From Streptomyces sp. NBC_00258 (lineage in GTDB: Bacteria; Actinomycetota; Actinomycetes; Streptomycetales; Streptomycetaceae), in contig NZ_CP108081.1 of the NCBI RefSeq assembly GCF_036182465.1, positions 1,178,001-1,242,000 on the forward strand: a stretch of DNA of 64,000 nt. Reading direction: 5' to 3'. A model generated the notes under the pieces. It worked only from the letters and a program-made list of their open reading frames with translations. It did not search any database and was not told the DNA's origin. A program made the translations under genes and the position numbers. Shown here piece by piece: positions 8,551 to 16,940 of the stretch. How positions within the stretch are numbered: the first letter of the stretch is position 1; every line of letters begins with the position of its first letter.

Positions 8551-9450
8551 ATGAGCAACATCACCCTCGGCGACGTCGAGATGACACGGGTCGAGGAGAT
8601 GCACGGACCGGTCGGCATGACCCCGGACGTCTTCTTCCCCGCATCACCGAAGCATCAGTGGGACGAGCACCGTGCCGTCGTCGTCCCGGACTTCCTCGAC
8701 GAGGAGACCGACATCTGCAAGGTTGCCGTGCAGACGTGGGTGCTGCGCAGCGAAGGCAAGACCGTCCTGATCGACACCGGGGTCGGGAACCACAAGGAGC
8801 GCCCCTACGCACCGCTCTGGGGGCACCTGGAGCTGGACTTCCTCGGCAATCTGGAGCGGGCGGGCGTCCACCCAGACGACGTCGACATCGTGGTCAATAC
8901 CCACCTGCACGTCGATCACGTCGGCTGGAACACCCGTCTGGAGGGCCAGTCCTGGGTTCCGACCTTCCGCAACGCCTCGTATCTGATGCCCAAAGCCGAC
9001 TTCGAGTTCTGGAACCCGGCCAACAACCCGAAGATTGCCGGCGGGGTCAACCAGAACGTCTTCGAAGACAGCGTCGCACCCGTATACGCCGCCGGTCAGG
9101 TCGAGCTCTGGGAAACAAGCCACCACATCGACGCAAATCTCCGACTGCAGGCCGCACCTGGCCACACCCCGGGATCGAGCGTCGTGATGCTGGCCTCCGG
9201 CACCGAGCGCGCGGTCTTCGTGGGCGACCTGCTGCATTCCCCCTTCCAGATCATGCAGCCAGAACACAACAGCTGCTTCTGCGAGGACGCCCACGCCTCC
9301 CGTAGGACCCGGCAGGAACTTCTCGGCTGGGCCGCCGACTCCAATGCGCTAGTCGTGCCCGCCCACTTCGCCGGACACGGCGCGCTGGAAGTGGAACGCA
9401 GCGGCAGCTCGTTCGGCATCAAGCGGTGGGCCTCGCTCGAGCGTCTCTGA
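8551..9450 (+). CDS. MBL-fold metallo-hydrolase
   Basis: A 299-residue metallo-beta-lactamase-fold enzyme. The zinc motif HLHVDH is at residues 118-123, followed by the downstream PGHTPGS histidine and the GDLLH aspartate. This arrangement resembles the N-acyl-homoserine-lactonase/AttM-like branch, which opens lactone rings, but the substrate cannot be settled from sequence. No signal peptide. A GGAGCAG ribosome-binding site lies just before ATG. It sits between a secreted propeller protein and a carboxylesterase, all acting on ester or lactone-type bonds. Confidence 0.88.
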   Translation: MSNITLGDVEMTRVEEMHGPVGMTPDVFFPASPKHQWDEHRAVVVPDFLDEETDICKVAVQTWVLRSEGKTVLIDTGVGNHKERPYAPLWGHLELDFLGNLERAGVHPDDVDIVVNTHLHVDHVGWNTRLEGQSWVPTFRNASYLMPKADFEFWNPANNPKIAGGVNQNVFEDSVAPVYAAGQVELWETSHHIDANLRLQAAPGHTPGSSVVMLASGTERAVFVGDLLHSPFQIMQPEHNSCFCEDAHASRRTRQELLGWAADSNALVVPAHFAGHGALEVERSGSSFGIKRWASLERL

Positions 9451-9567
9451 CCGTAGGCAGGGTCGAAACCGGGACCCGGCCGCTACCAGAGGGCTGGGTC
9501 TCGGTGCCGGTCGTCCCGTACACCTTCATTGCGACCGCCCGCCCCGGGCCCAAGGAGAGACACCATC

Positions 9568-11058
9568 GTGAGCCACGGCACCGATCCCGTCGTCACTACC
9601 GCTCAGGGGGAGGTCCGTGGTCTGCGGCAGGACACCACCACCGTCTTCCTGAACATCCCCTACGCCGCTCCGCCCGTCGGCGCCGGCCGTTTCGCCCCGC
9701 CGCAACCGCACGCGTCGTGGGACGGCGTACGGGACGCCACAGTGCCGGGTCCCAACGCCCCTCAGTCCGCGCGCAAGCTCGGCGACGTGGACATGTCCCC
9801 CTACTTCGGTGCCGGCTGGAGCCGAGGGGAGGACTACCTCACCGTCAACGTCTGGAGGCCCTCTGCCACGGGCGAAGACCTGCCCGTCATGGTCTTCGTC
9901 CACGGCGGCGGATTCGTCGCCGGATCAACCCGGTCCGCGCTGTACGACGGCTCCAGCTTCGCTCGACACGGCGTCGTCCTCGTCACGCTCAACTACCGGC
10001 TCGGCATCCCCGGGTTTCTCGACCTCCCCGGAGCGCCCGCCAATCGGGGCCTGCTCGACGTACTGGCCGCGCTGCGCTGGGTGCGGGAGAACATCGCGGC
10101 TTTCGGCGGTGATCCTGCCAACGTCACCCTCTTCGGCCAGTCGGCCGGGGCGACCATCGTCGGCGGCGTCCTCGCCACCCCCCGGGCCACCGGCCTCTTC
10201 CACCGGGCGATCGTCCAAAGCGGCAGCGGACTGGGGGCGTTCGCCCCTCAGCAGGCCCGCCGCGTCAGCAGGGCAGCAGCCAACGCCCTCGGTGTCGAGC
10301 CGCACGCCGACGCCTTCGCGAGCATCTCCGACGAGCGCCTGGTCGAGGCCGCCGGCCGACTCGCGGGCATCGACCTGCAAACCCCGACCCACTACGACCC
10401 CCTGGTCGGGCTCAGCCCCTTCAGTCTGGTCCTGGACACGCAGCCTGCCGAATCCGTCGCCGCCGGTCTCGATGCCGACATCGGCCTGCTCATCGGGACC
10501 ACCGCCGAGGAAGGCAACCTCTACCTCGTCCCCGTAGGCAAATACGCCTCCTCGACGGCAGCCGACGTCAACGCGGTGGCGGCCCGCTCGCACCCGGATC
10601 CAGTGCGGCTCGTCGAGACGTACCGCACGTCGCGGCCCGAGGCATCCTTCGGTGAGCTGCGGTCCGCGATCATGGGTGATGCCGTGTTCGGCGCGGGCAC
10701 CCGGGCCTTGGCCGACGCGCATGCCGCGCATCCCCGGTCCCCCACCTTCTGCTACGAGTTCGCGTGGCGTTCCCAGGCTCAGGGAGGAGAACTCGGCGCC
10801 ACTCACACGATGGACCTTCCCTTCGTCTTCGATCGCGTGCATCTTCCCCGGCTGCACGGCCCTCACGGCCTGCTCGGCCCGCAGCAGCCGCCTGCGGATC
10901 TCGCCTCACGGATGCACAGGGCATGGATCCGGTTCGCCCGGACCGGCGACCCCGGCTGGGAGCCGTACACCAGCGAACGCCGCGCCACCATGCGCATCGA
11001 CGCGAAGTGGACCCAGCTCGACGACCCTCGCAGCCAGGAACGGCAAGCCTGGAGCTGA
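9568..11058 (+). CDS. Type B carboxylesterase/lipase
   Basis: A 496-residue carboxylesterase of the cholinesterase-like alpha/beta hydrolase family. The oxyanion motif HGGGF is at residues 112-116 and the nucleophile elbow GQSAG places Ser192; a late HTMDLPFVF segment carries the likely catalytic His. The GTG at 9568 is chosen over the upstream ATG at 9529 because AAGGAGA lies 8-15 bp before it and the protein then starts at the usual family N-terminus. No signal peptide, so it is cytoplasmic. It closes the hydrolase gene row started by the propeller protein. Confidence 0.9.
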   Translation: MSHGTDPVVTTAQGEVRGLRQDTTTVFLNIPYAAPPVGAGRFAPPQPHASWDGVRDATVPGPNAPQSARKLGDVDMSPYFGAGWSRGEDYLTVNVWRPSATGEDLPVMVFVHGGGFVAGSTRSALYDGSSFARHGVVLVTLNYRLGIPGFLDLPGAPANRGLLDVLAALRWVRENIAAFGGDPANVTLFGQSAGATIVGGVLATPRATGLFHRAIVQSGSGLGAFAPQQARRVSRAAANALGVEPHADAFASISDERLVEAAGRLAGIDLQTPTHYDPLVGLSPFSLVLDTQPAESVAAGLDADIGLLIGTTAEEGNLYLVPVGKYASSTAADVNAVAARSHPDPVRLVETYRTSRPEASFGELRSAIMGDAVFGAGTRALADAHAAHPRSPTFCYEFAWRSQAQGGELGATHTMDLPFVFDRVHLPRLHGPHGLLGPQQPPADLASRMHRAWIRFARTGDPGWEPYTSERRATMRIDAKWTQLDDPRSQERQAWS

Positions 11059-11089
11059 CCCCCTACCCGCCCGCACACTGCCGAAGTAG

Positions 11090-11590
11090 TCACCGCAGCC
11101 GAGGAGAGCGCGGCCGTGCTCCAGTTGTCCTCCTCCGCCGTGCTGTCGTCAGAGGAGACGACGGGCCGTCGCGGCGGGTCATGCAGAGCTGGTGACCGCT
11201 GGAGCCGACGGAGTGGACGTTGTTTCCGGTGGTCAGCCGGTCAGCCTCCCAAGCCGGCATGGCAGCCAGGTGGTCTTGCCCGGTGTGTCCAGCTTCTCGC
11301 AGAACAGCCGGTCGGCCGGTGCCGTGCAGTGCGGACTGCCAGCCGCTTCCCCCAAGCGTCGCGGTGTCGGTGTTGTCGGCCCGGTGCCGGGCGGCGAGGG
11401 TGCGCACAAGATTCCGAGTGCGGATGGTGGCCTTGGCCGCGGAGAGCGTCTGCGGGTCGTACGTGCCGGTGGTCAGCGCGGTGGCGGCGAGGGCGACCAT
11501 GGCAGGAGTCAGGACGGCCCGCTCGTCGGTGCCCTTGAGATCGATGTGGCCGTCGGTCGGCCCTGGTGTTCGAGACAGGCCTCGCGGGGT
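11090..11590 (-). pseudogene. Remnant of an unidentified gene
   Basis: The 533-bp gap before the SCO4225-like gene is not empty. On the minus strand a frame with strong G/C third-position bias runs from about 11590 to 11330, reading DGHIDLKGTDERAVLTPAM and then ALTTGTYDP and LVRTLAARH. The bias weakens after about 11330, where fragments such as GSGWQSALHG and AWEADRLTTGN still look like protein but need shifts or deletions to connect. No start, no complete domain and no confident family; the WQSAL and EADR pieces recall large secreted actinobacterial proteins, which is only an impression. Confidence 0.4.
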
Positions 11591-11591
11591 C

Positions 11592-11915
11592 CTAGTGCTC
11601 CGGGCGCCCGCCGCGGCGCAGAGCGCGGGTGCACCAGCCGATGATCGCGGTGTTGACCGCCGCCCCGAGGGCGATGGCGGTGATGAACATGGCGCTGTAG
11701 TCCGGCAGCACGAGGAGTACGAGGCTGGCGGGGGCTGTCGCCAGGAGCGGGATGACGCCGGCCATGGACGCGTCCGTGCTTTCGCCGGCGGTCACCGCCA
11801 GTGCCCAGATGAGCAGGACGGCGCAGACGCCGAGGTAGGCGAGGCCGACGGCGCCGACGTGGTCGCGCAGTCGGCGGGGCACGGATCGGCGGGAATCGGA
11901 AGTGGTGCCGGTCAT
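11592..11915 (-). CDS. SCO4225-like small membrane protein
   Basis: A 107-residue protein with three hydrophobic segments (about residues 22-42, 50-70 and 72-95) and a basic C-terminal tail (TRALRRGGRPEH). Size and layout match a small actinobacterial membrane-protein family exemplified by SCO4225. It lies 43 bp downstream of the response regulator gene on the same strand and is probably the last gene of the kinase-regulator operon. It may be an accessory or target of that system; function is unknown. Confidence 0.7.
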   Translation of the reverse strand: MTGTTSDSRRSVPRRLRDHVGAVGLAYLGVCAVLLIWALAVTAGESTDASMAGVIPLLATAPASLVLLVLPDYSAMFITAIALGAAVNTAIIGWCTRALRRGGRPEH

Positions 11916-11958
11916 GGGGATGGACTCCTGGTTGTGTCGCGGCGGCCGGTCGCGGTGG

Positions 11959-12639
11959 TCAGAGGTGGGTGCCGGGCGGGTTCGGGCGGGCGAGGCCGAG
12001 GTCGTACGCGAGGATGGTCGCCTGTACGCGGTCGCGCAGGCCGAGCTTGCGGAGCAGCGCGTTCACGTGGGACTTCACGGTGCCTACGGTGATGCCGAGT
12101 TGCTCGGCGATCTCCGTGTTGGTGAGTCCGGCCGCGACCAGAGTGAGGACGCCCCGCTGGCTGCCGGTCAGGCTGTCCAGTTCAGGGGCGCTCCCGGCCG
12201 GGACGGCGGCGGGTGGTCCGGACGCGAAGTGGCCGATGAGGCGGCGGGTCGCGGACGGGGCGAGTACGCTCTCGCCGGCGGCCACCTCCCGGATGCCCTG
12301 CAGTAGTTGGGAGGGCTGTACGTCCTTGAGGAGGAAGCCCGAGGCGCCGGCGCGCAGCGCGTCGAAGACGTACGCGTCGAGGTCGAAGGTGGTCAGGACG
12401 AGGACACGGGGCGCGTTCTCCCGTCCGGTGATGATGCGGGTGGCGGCGATGCCGTCAAGTTCGGGCATGCGTACGTCCATGACGACCACGTCGGGAGCCA
12501 GCTCCTCGGCCAGCCGCACCGCGGCGGCGCCGTCGGCGGCCTCGCCGACGACCGTCATGTCCTCCTCGGCGTCGATCACGGCGGCGAACCCCGCCCGTAC
12601 GATGCCCTGGTCGTCGACGACCAGCACGTTGAGGCTCAT
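11959..12639 (-). CDS. NarL/LuxR-type response regulator
   Basis: A 226-residue response regulator. The receiver domain (residues 1-120) has the acidic pair D9-D10, the phosphorylated Asp55 in VVMDVRMP, and the conserved Lys in FLLKD. The C-terminal LuxR-type helix-turn-helix (about 155-215) carries LTNTEIAEQLGITVGTVKSHV. It is translationally coupled to the upstream histidine kinase gene: the regulator ATG at 12639 overlaps the kinase stop as ATGA. It will act as phosphorylation-dependent activator of nearby or distant genes, perhaps including the small membrane protein that follows. Confidence 0.95.
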   Translation of the reverse strand: MSLNVLVVDDQGIVRAGFAAVIDAEEDMTVVGEAADGAAAVRLAEELAPDVVVMDVRMPELDGIAATRIITGRENAPRVLVLTTFDLDAYVFDALRAGASGFLLKDVQPSQLLQGIREVAAGESVLAPSATRRLIGHFASGPPAAVPAGSAPELDSLTGSQRGVLTLVAAGLTNTEIAEQLGITVGTVKSHVNALLRKLGLRDRVQATILAYDLGLARPNPPGTHL

Positions 12640-15032
12640 TGATGTCTCTCCTCGTTGTCCGGCGCGACGGCGAGTGGCAGCCGGAGGCGGACCGTCCCCT
12701 GCGGGCCGGTGGTCAGGGTGCCGCCGAGCGCCGCGACGCGCGTGGTCAGCCGCTCCCGTACGGCGGAGTCGGCGGCGCGGGGCACCCCGGTGGCTGTGAG
12801 CGTCAACGTATCGTTGTCCACGTCGAGTTCGAGCATTGCGGGCTCCTCGCCGCCGGCCGCGAGCACCGTCTCGGCGGCGCGGTAGGCGGCCAGGTCGACG
12901 GCGGTGGGCAGCCGTTCCGGTACGCGGTCGGTCAGCCGTATCTCGATGTCCCGGCCGGTGGCCCGGAGTTGGTGGGCGAGCAGGTCGAGCGCCTGGAGGG
13001 TGGGCTGCGGCCGTAGTTCGGCCCCTGTATCGCCCTCTCGGACGGTGTCGAGCAGGGTGCGCATCGCGGCCAGGGCCTCGCGGGCACGGGTCGCTGTGGC
13101 GTCGAGTCGGCCTGCCTCCGCCTCGGTGACCATGTCGGTGGTGCGGGCCAATACCGTGGTTTCCAGACCGGCGGCGATGCGGCGGCGCTCGTTCCAGGCG
13201 TCGCGGACGGCCTCCTCTGTCCAGGCGGCGAGGCGTTCGTCGTGGGCGCGGCGGTCGGATTGTCGGCGCCGCGTGCGGAGGCGTCCGGCCAGGTGAGCCG
13301 CGGTGCCTGTGAGGGTTGCACCGACCGTGGTTCCCGTGATGACCGTCCAGATGGGAGCGGCCGTACCTCGGTCCAGAACCGCGGTGGTGGCGGCCACGGC
13401 GTGCACCAGCACCATGAGGACGATGGTCGTGACGTGGCCGCGGGCCGGTGAGGGCTGGTCGCTCCCGCGCTCATCCGGGGCCCCCGGCGCGGCTGAACCG
13501 CGTTTCGATACAACTCCGCGTCTCTTTCGGGGCGTTGCGGTTCGGGTCGGTTCCATCATCGCGAGGGCCGCACATGTGGCCAACAGACTCAGCGCGGGCG
13601 GGAGGAGGACGGGACCGCTGTAGTTCCCCACCGCCATCGCGACCGGCCACAGAAGCGCCAGCCCCAGCAGCATCCCGTCCGCCGTCCGCGGAGCCCTCCG
13701 CAGCCACAGCAGGGCTACCGCCTGGCTCGCCGCCAGCAGGGCGAAGAAGACACCCGCGGATACCCGCGTCGCGCTCGACGTCTCCTCGGCCCGGATGACC
13801 AGAACGGGCAGCAGCGGCTGCAGGACCAGGCCCGCCGCAGCCACCAACTGCGCCAGGCGGTAGGTCCTCGGCGCCGACGGTTCCACCGTCGTGACCGTCC
13901 GGCCCGGCAGTACCGCCCGTACCTCCCAACCGCCCTCCGCCGTCGGCCCGCTGTGCACCGTGCCGCCCGCCTCCCGTGCCCGGGAGCGCAGGAAGCCCTG
14001 CCCACGGCCGCCGCCGAGTCCCGCACCGTGCGCCACCGCACCGGCCGACGGGGGCGTGCTCGTGACCACGACGTCGGTGCGGGTCTCGCCGTACCGGCAC
14101 AGCACCCTCGTATGCGCGCCGGGGGCATACCGTGCGACGTTGGTCAGCGCCTCGCGCACGATGCCGTACGCCGCCTCCGCGACGGCGCCGTCCGGCAAGG
14201 GGGTGATCTCGCAGTCCACCTGCTGGTCCAGGCGCCGGAACCCGGCGACCAGGTCCAGCAGCCGTTCCTCCGGTGACGGCTCATCCCCTCGGGAGGGCGC
14301 CGGCGCTCGTACCGCGCCGAGCGCGCGGGTGACCTCGCGGCCGGTCTCGACCGCGAACTCCAGGGCCTCCTCTGCCAGTTCGGGACGGCGGTCACGCAAC
14401 CCGAGGGCCGCTCCCGCCGTGACCACCACGGCCGTCAGATGGTGGGCGCTGATGTCGTGCAACTCCCGTTCCATACGCCGCCGTTCGACCGCCGGGAGCC
14501 GGTGGCGCTCGGACTCGGCCCGCTTCAGCAGTTGTTCGGCCGCTCGCCGTGCGCGACGGGTTCGCCGTACGCGCAGGCCGGCGCCGCACACGGCGGCGTA
14601 CAGCAGAGCGGTCAGGACGAGGTCGAGCCCGTTGCGGTCGCTGAGCCCGTGCAGGCTGATGCCCTGCAAGAGCTGCCAGGCGGCAAGCGCCACCACGCAC
14701 AACACGGCGGTGAAGGCGTCGCGTTCGGTCGCCACGGTGAACAGAGCCAGCGCGACGCCCGCAGTCCCGAGCAACGCCATCGCCCCGGCGGGCAGCGGTC
14801 CGGCACCCAGCGCGCAGGCGGCGGCGACCACGACGAGGGTGGCCACCGGACGGGTACGGCGCAGGGCGAGCGCGGCCGTCACCACTCCGGCGACCAGGGC
14901 CGCCACGAGAAGGGCGGACGCGGGCGGGACGGCCCCGCGCACCAGCGGCACCCCGGGCCACACCACGGCCTGGGCGCAGATCAGCAGGACCGGGAACAGC
15001 CGGTCGTCGGTATCGATGTCGGTTCGTTTCAT
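12636..15032 (-). CDS. Double-module sensor histidine kinase
   Basis: A 798-residue kinase, about twice the usual length of NarL-partner kinases (near 400). Residues 10-155 contain about five membrane segments. The first HisKA_3 domain carries the phospho-acceptor His192 in RELHDISAHH, followed by a GHKL ATPase domain ending near residue 380. A second membrane region (about 392-500) then precedes a second kinase-like module (about 560-795), in which the place of the ELHD motif reads AGLETTV without histidine; its ATPase-like end (LGGTLTTGPQGTVRL) remains. The second module is probably a non-phosphorylating copy with a regulatory role. Transcribed upstream of, and overlapping, the response regulator gene. 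Confidence 0.9.
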   Translation of the reverse strand: MKRTDIDTDDRLFPVLLICAQAVVWPGVPLVRGAVPPASALLVAALVAGVVTAALALRRTRPVATLVVVAAACALGAGPLPAGAMALLGTAGVALALFTVATERDAFTAVLCVVALAAWQLLQGISLHGLSDRNGLDLVLTALLYAAVCGAGLRVRRTRRARRAAEQLLKRAESERHRLPAVERRRMERELHDISAHHLTAVVVTAGAALGLRDRRPELAEEALEFAVETGREVTRALGAVRAPAPSRGDEPSPEERLLDLVAGFRRLDQQVDCEITPLPDGAVAEAAYGIVREALTNVARYAPGAHTRVLCRYGETRTDVVVTSTPPSAGAVAHGAGLGGGRGQGFLRSRAREAGGTVHSGPTAEGGWEVRAVLPGRTVTTVEPSAPRTYRLAQLVAAAGLVLQPLLPVLVIRAEETSSATRVSAGVFFALLAASQAVALLWLRRAPRTADGMLLGLALLWPVAMAVGNYSGPVLLPPALSLLATCAALAMMEPTRTATPRKRRGVVSKRGSAAPGAPDERGSDQPSPARGHVTTIVLMVLVHAVAATTAVLDRGTAAPIWTVITGTTVGATLTGTAAHLAGRLRTRRRQSDRRAHDERLAAWTEEAVRDAWNERRRIAAGLETTVLARTTDMVTEAEAGRLDATATRAREALAAMRTLLDTVREGDTGAELRPQPTLQALDLLAHQLRATGRDIEIRLTDRVPERLPTAVDLAAYRAAETVLAAGGEEPAMLELDVDNDTLTLTATGVPRAADSAVRERLTTRVAALGGTLTTGPQGTVRLRLPLAVAPDNEERHQ

Positions 15033-15236
15033 GGCGGATCAAGGCTATGGCCGCAGGTGAGCGGCCCGACTCCGGCTGGAGGCGGATTCCGGCCTCTTAC
15101 CTGGGTTGCAGAGTCTCTACCTGTGGTTCGAGGCGCCACTCGTCCTACAGCGCGAGGACAGCGCCATGCCCCCGACCCTAGGCTCGATCACATCGAGAAC
15201 GCGGTCGGCCACCGCTTCTGCGACCACTTCCAAGAC

Positions 15237-15296
15237 CGGCTCTGCCAGCGGTTCTGCCAGATGCTCCACCAGCGGTTCTGTCAGGCTCTTCCGCGC
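15237..15296. repeat. 12-nt imperfect tandem repeat in a leader region
   Basis: Five 12-nt units around CGGTTCTGCCAG run from 15237 to 15296; units at 15237, 15249 and 15273 differ at one or two bases. They lie 50-110 bp upstream of the DUF5707 gene. On the minus strand the same DNA reads as a four-residue pattern LxEP/LxEH within an open frame (GTG/ATG to 15117). Whether they act as DNA, RNA or a small peptide is open. Confidence 0.6.
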
Positions 15297-15345
15297 TTCT
15301 TCGCGCATCCGGCCCAACTTTCCAACGAATTCAGGGGGATCTCCC

Positions 15346-15798
15346 ATGTCCAAGCGCATTCTCTTCTCGTCACTCATCGGCGCCGTCGTCCTCGGCGGAG
15401 TGACCGCCGGCGGTCTCGCCCTGGCCGCGGGCCCCACGAAGCCGACCCTGGAGCACGGCTCGGCTCGCTACACGGCTCCGTCCGACGGCAGCGCGGGCTC
15501 GCTCACCTACACCGTGGACGTGAGCGACGACTCGGGCATCCGGAGCCTCAAGGTCCTTGCCTGGCCCGCGAGTTCCAAGCTCGACCCCACCGCGGCGGAG
15601 GTTCGCTCGGCGGATGAGAACGCCAAGTGCCGGAGCACCTCGGACGAGACCGTCCGCTGCACCTACGGAGAGAAGCTCACGAAGCAGGAAGCGGCCGACC
15701 TGGCCAAGGGCACCTGGCATGTCTCGGTACTGGCAACGGCCGAGGACGGGGACACGACGTTCGTGCCCCGCGCCGCCACGTTCGACGTCACACGCTGA
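15346..15798 (+). CDS. Secreted DUF5707-type protein
   Basis: A 150-residue exported protein. Residues 1-27 are a signal peptide (MSKR, hydrophobic core, ALAAG). The mature part is a beta-rich domain (LTYTVDVSDDSGI, SLKVLAWPASS) with two cysteines (CRSTS and CTYGE) that could form a disulfide, ending in a TFDVTR strand. This resembles DUF5707 proteins of Streptomyces, whose function is unknown. The ATG at 15346 is set by AGGGGGAT at 15333-15340; the longer in-frame extension upstream runs through a repeat and is not used. Divergent from the double-module kinase gene, so it may be a target of that system. Confidence 0.8.
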   Translation: MSKRILFSSLIGAVVLGGVTAGGLALAAGPTKPTLEHGSARYTAPSDGSAGSLTYTVDVSDDSGIRSLKVLAWPASSKLDPTAAEVRSADENAKCRSTSDETVRCTYGEKLTKQEAADLAKGTWHVSVLATAEDGDTTFVPRAATFDVTR

Positions 15799-15846
15799 CA
15801 CGCCGGTCGAACCCTTTGTCCGCCTCCATGGCCACCTACTCATAGG

Positions 15847-16140
15847 TCATGACTGCGTTGGCCGCGCAGGAAGTCCGCGCGTGCCGGCACAGTGCGGTCC
15901 GCGGGCTCCCCGGGGCATCCCATGGCGGCCACCGCAGCCTTCCGCACGGATGTAGGCACGCGCGAGGCGGCCGATCCTCTCGACGCGCTGGCCGCACGTC
16001 ACCGGCAGCAGGGCGACGCCGATGCCGCCTGCCCCTGTGAGCAGGGGCAGGACGTCGCGGATCATCATCCCGCACGAGAGGATCGCCACGGTGGCGATAC
16101 AGACGGCGATAACGAGCGCGGCGGGCGCCGCCTCTCCCTG
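15847..16140 (-). pseudogene. Membrane-protein fragment
   Basis: A minus-strand frame with good coding bias, reading two hydrophobic helices (ALVIAVCIATVAILSCGM and VLPLLTGAGGIGVALL) then a basic segment RVERIGRLARAYIRAEG. It is closed upstream by a TGA near 16145 without a proper start; a GTG at 16089 would begin inside the first helix. It abuts an ISL3 remnant on the same strand, so the insertion or its decay may have removed the 5' end. No family recognised. Confidence 0.4.
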
Positions 16141-16463
16141 AGCGCCTTCCGGCGCTCAGCCCTGCAGAGCCGCAGGTTCCGGCAGAGCTGTCGACGTGTG
16201 CTGTTCCGTGAGTCGAGGGAGGAGTACCCGGATGGCAGTGCCCTGGCCGGGGGGCCGAGTCGATCTCGACGTGTCTCGCGCGGCACCTTCAGACAGCCGC
16301 CAGGCATGACACCGGTCATCAGGGTCGACCAATCGCAGAGCAACACCGCGTGGTCGGGATGCAGATGTTGGCCGACCGCCTCCAGGCCGAGGTCATCCAG
16401 CCGGCAGAACGTCGTCAGGTCTGCGGGGCAGAAAGTGGCGTCACGCACGAGCCTGGGGCGCAA
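16065..16463 (-). pseudogene. Decayed ISL3 transposase N-terminus
   Basis: The minus strand reads the start of an actinobacterial ISL3-family transposase: DATFCPADLTTFCRLDDLGL, then EAVGQHLHPDHAVLL. After that the matching continuation (LVDPDDRCHAWRL, then GAARDT) lies in the next frame, so at least one frameshift is present. The zinc-finger cysteines expected after this point are gone and the catalytic domain is absent. It occupies most of the gap between the DUF5707 gene and the VOC gene. Recognised from recalled family sequence. Confidence 0.6.
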
Positions 16464-16507
16464 CCACGGCCTTCGGGGATCGGTGATCGTCCGATGGCGT
16501 TGGCTGA

Positions 16508-16876
16508 TCAGGCGCGGTCGTGGAGAGTGACCTGGTAGCCGTCAGGGTCGGCGAAGGTGAATGTCCGGCCGAAGGGGCCGTCGATCGGTGCGGAGACGAT
16601 GGTGTGACCGTCGGCGACCAGAGCATCATGGATGGCCTGGACGTCCGTGGCGTGGAGCCAGATCGCGGCACCGATGCCGGGCTGGGCAACGGACGCGAGA
16701 TCAGTACCGGGAACGACGTCGCGGAGTGCGAACGCGATCGGCTTCGTCTCGAAGACGACAGCGTGCGGAGGTCCCGCCTGCGAGCGGACGAGGCCCAGGT
16801 ACTGCTCGTAGAACGCCTGCGAAGCGTCGAGGTCGCGCGCTTGGAGCGAGATGAAGTCGGGGCCGGTTGCGGGCAT
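16508..16876 (-). CDS. VOC (glyoxalase/bleomycin-resistance fold) protein
   Basis: A 122-residue single-chain VOC protein with two beta-alpha-beta-beta-beta units: FISLQARDLDASQAFYEQYLGL near the start and TFTFADPDGYQVTLHD at the end. Members include glyoxalases, dioxygenases and antibiotic-binding proteins; the metal-binding pattern is incomplete to the eye, so the role is open. It is divergent from the marR-type gene at 16940 and the shared 63-bp spacer holds two identical-type palindromes, so it is very probably repressed by that regulator. Confidence 0.88.
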   Translation of the reverse strand: MPATGPDFISLQARDLDASQAFYEQYLGLVRSQAGPPHAVVFETKPIAFALRDVVPGTDLASVAQPGIGAAIWLHATDVQAIHDALVADGHTIVSAPIDGPFGRTFTFADPDGYQVTLHDRA

Positions 16877-16896
16877 GATGATGCTCCTTCTCTTCG

Positions 16897-16940
16897 TGTC
16901 AGCTTTCTGACACAGGTCAACCTATGTCAGAATGCTGACA
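16897..16940. promoter_or_regulatory. Paired MarR-type operators
   Basis: Two perfect 16-bp palindromes, TGTCAGCTTTCTGACA (16897-16912) and TGTCAGAATGCTGACA (16925-16940), share TGTCAG-N4-CTGACA and are centred 28 bp apart in the spacer between the VOC and MarR genes. The second ends on the first base of the MarR start codon. Classic autoregulatory operator layout for a divergent MarR pair. Confidence 0.88.
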
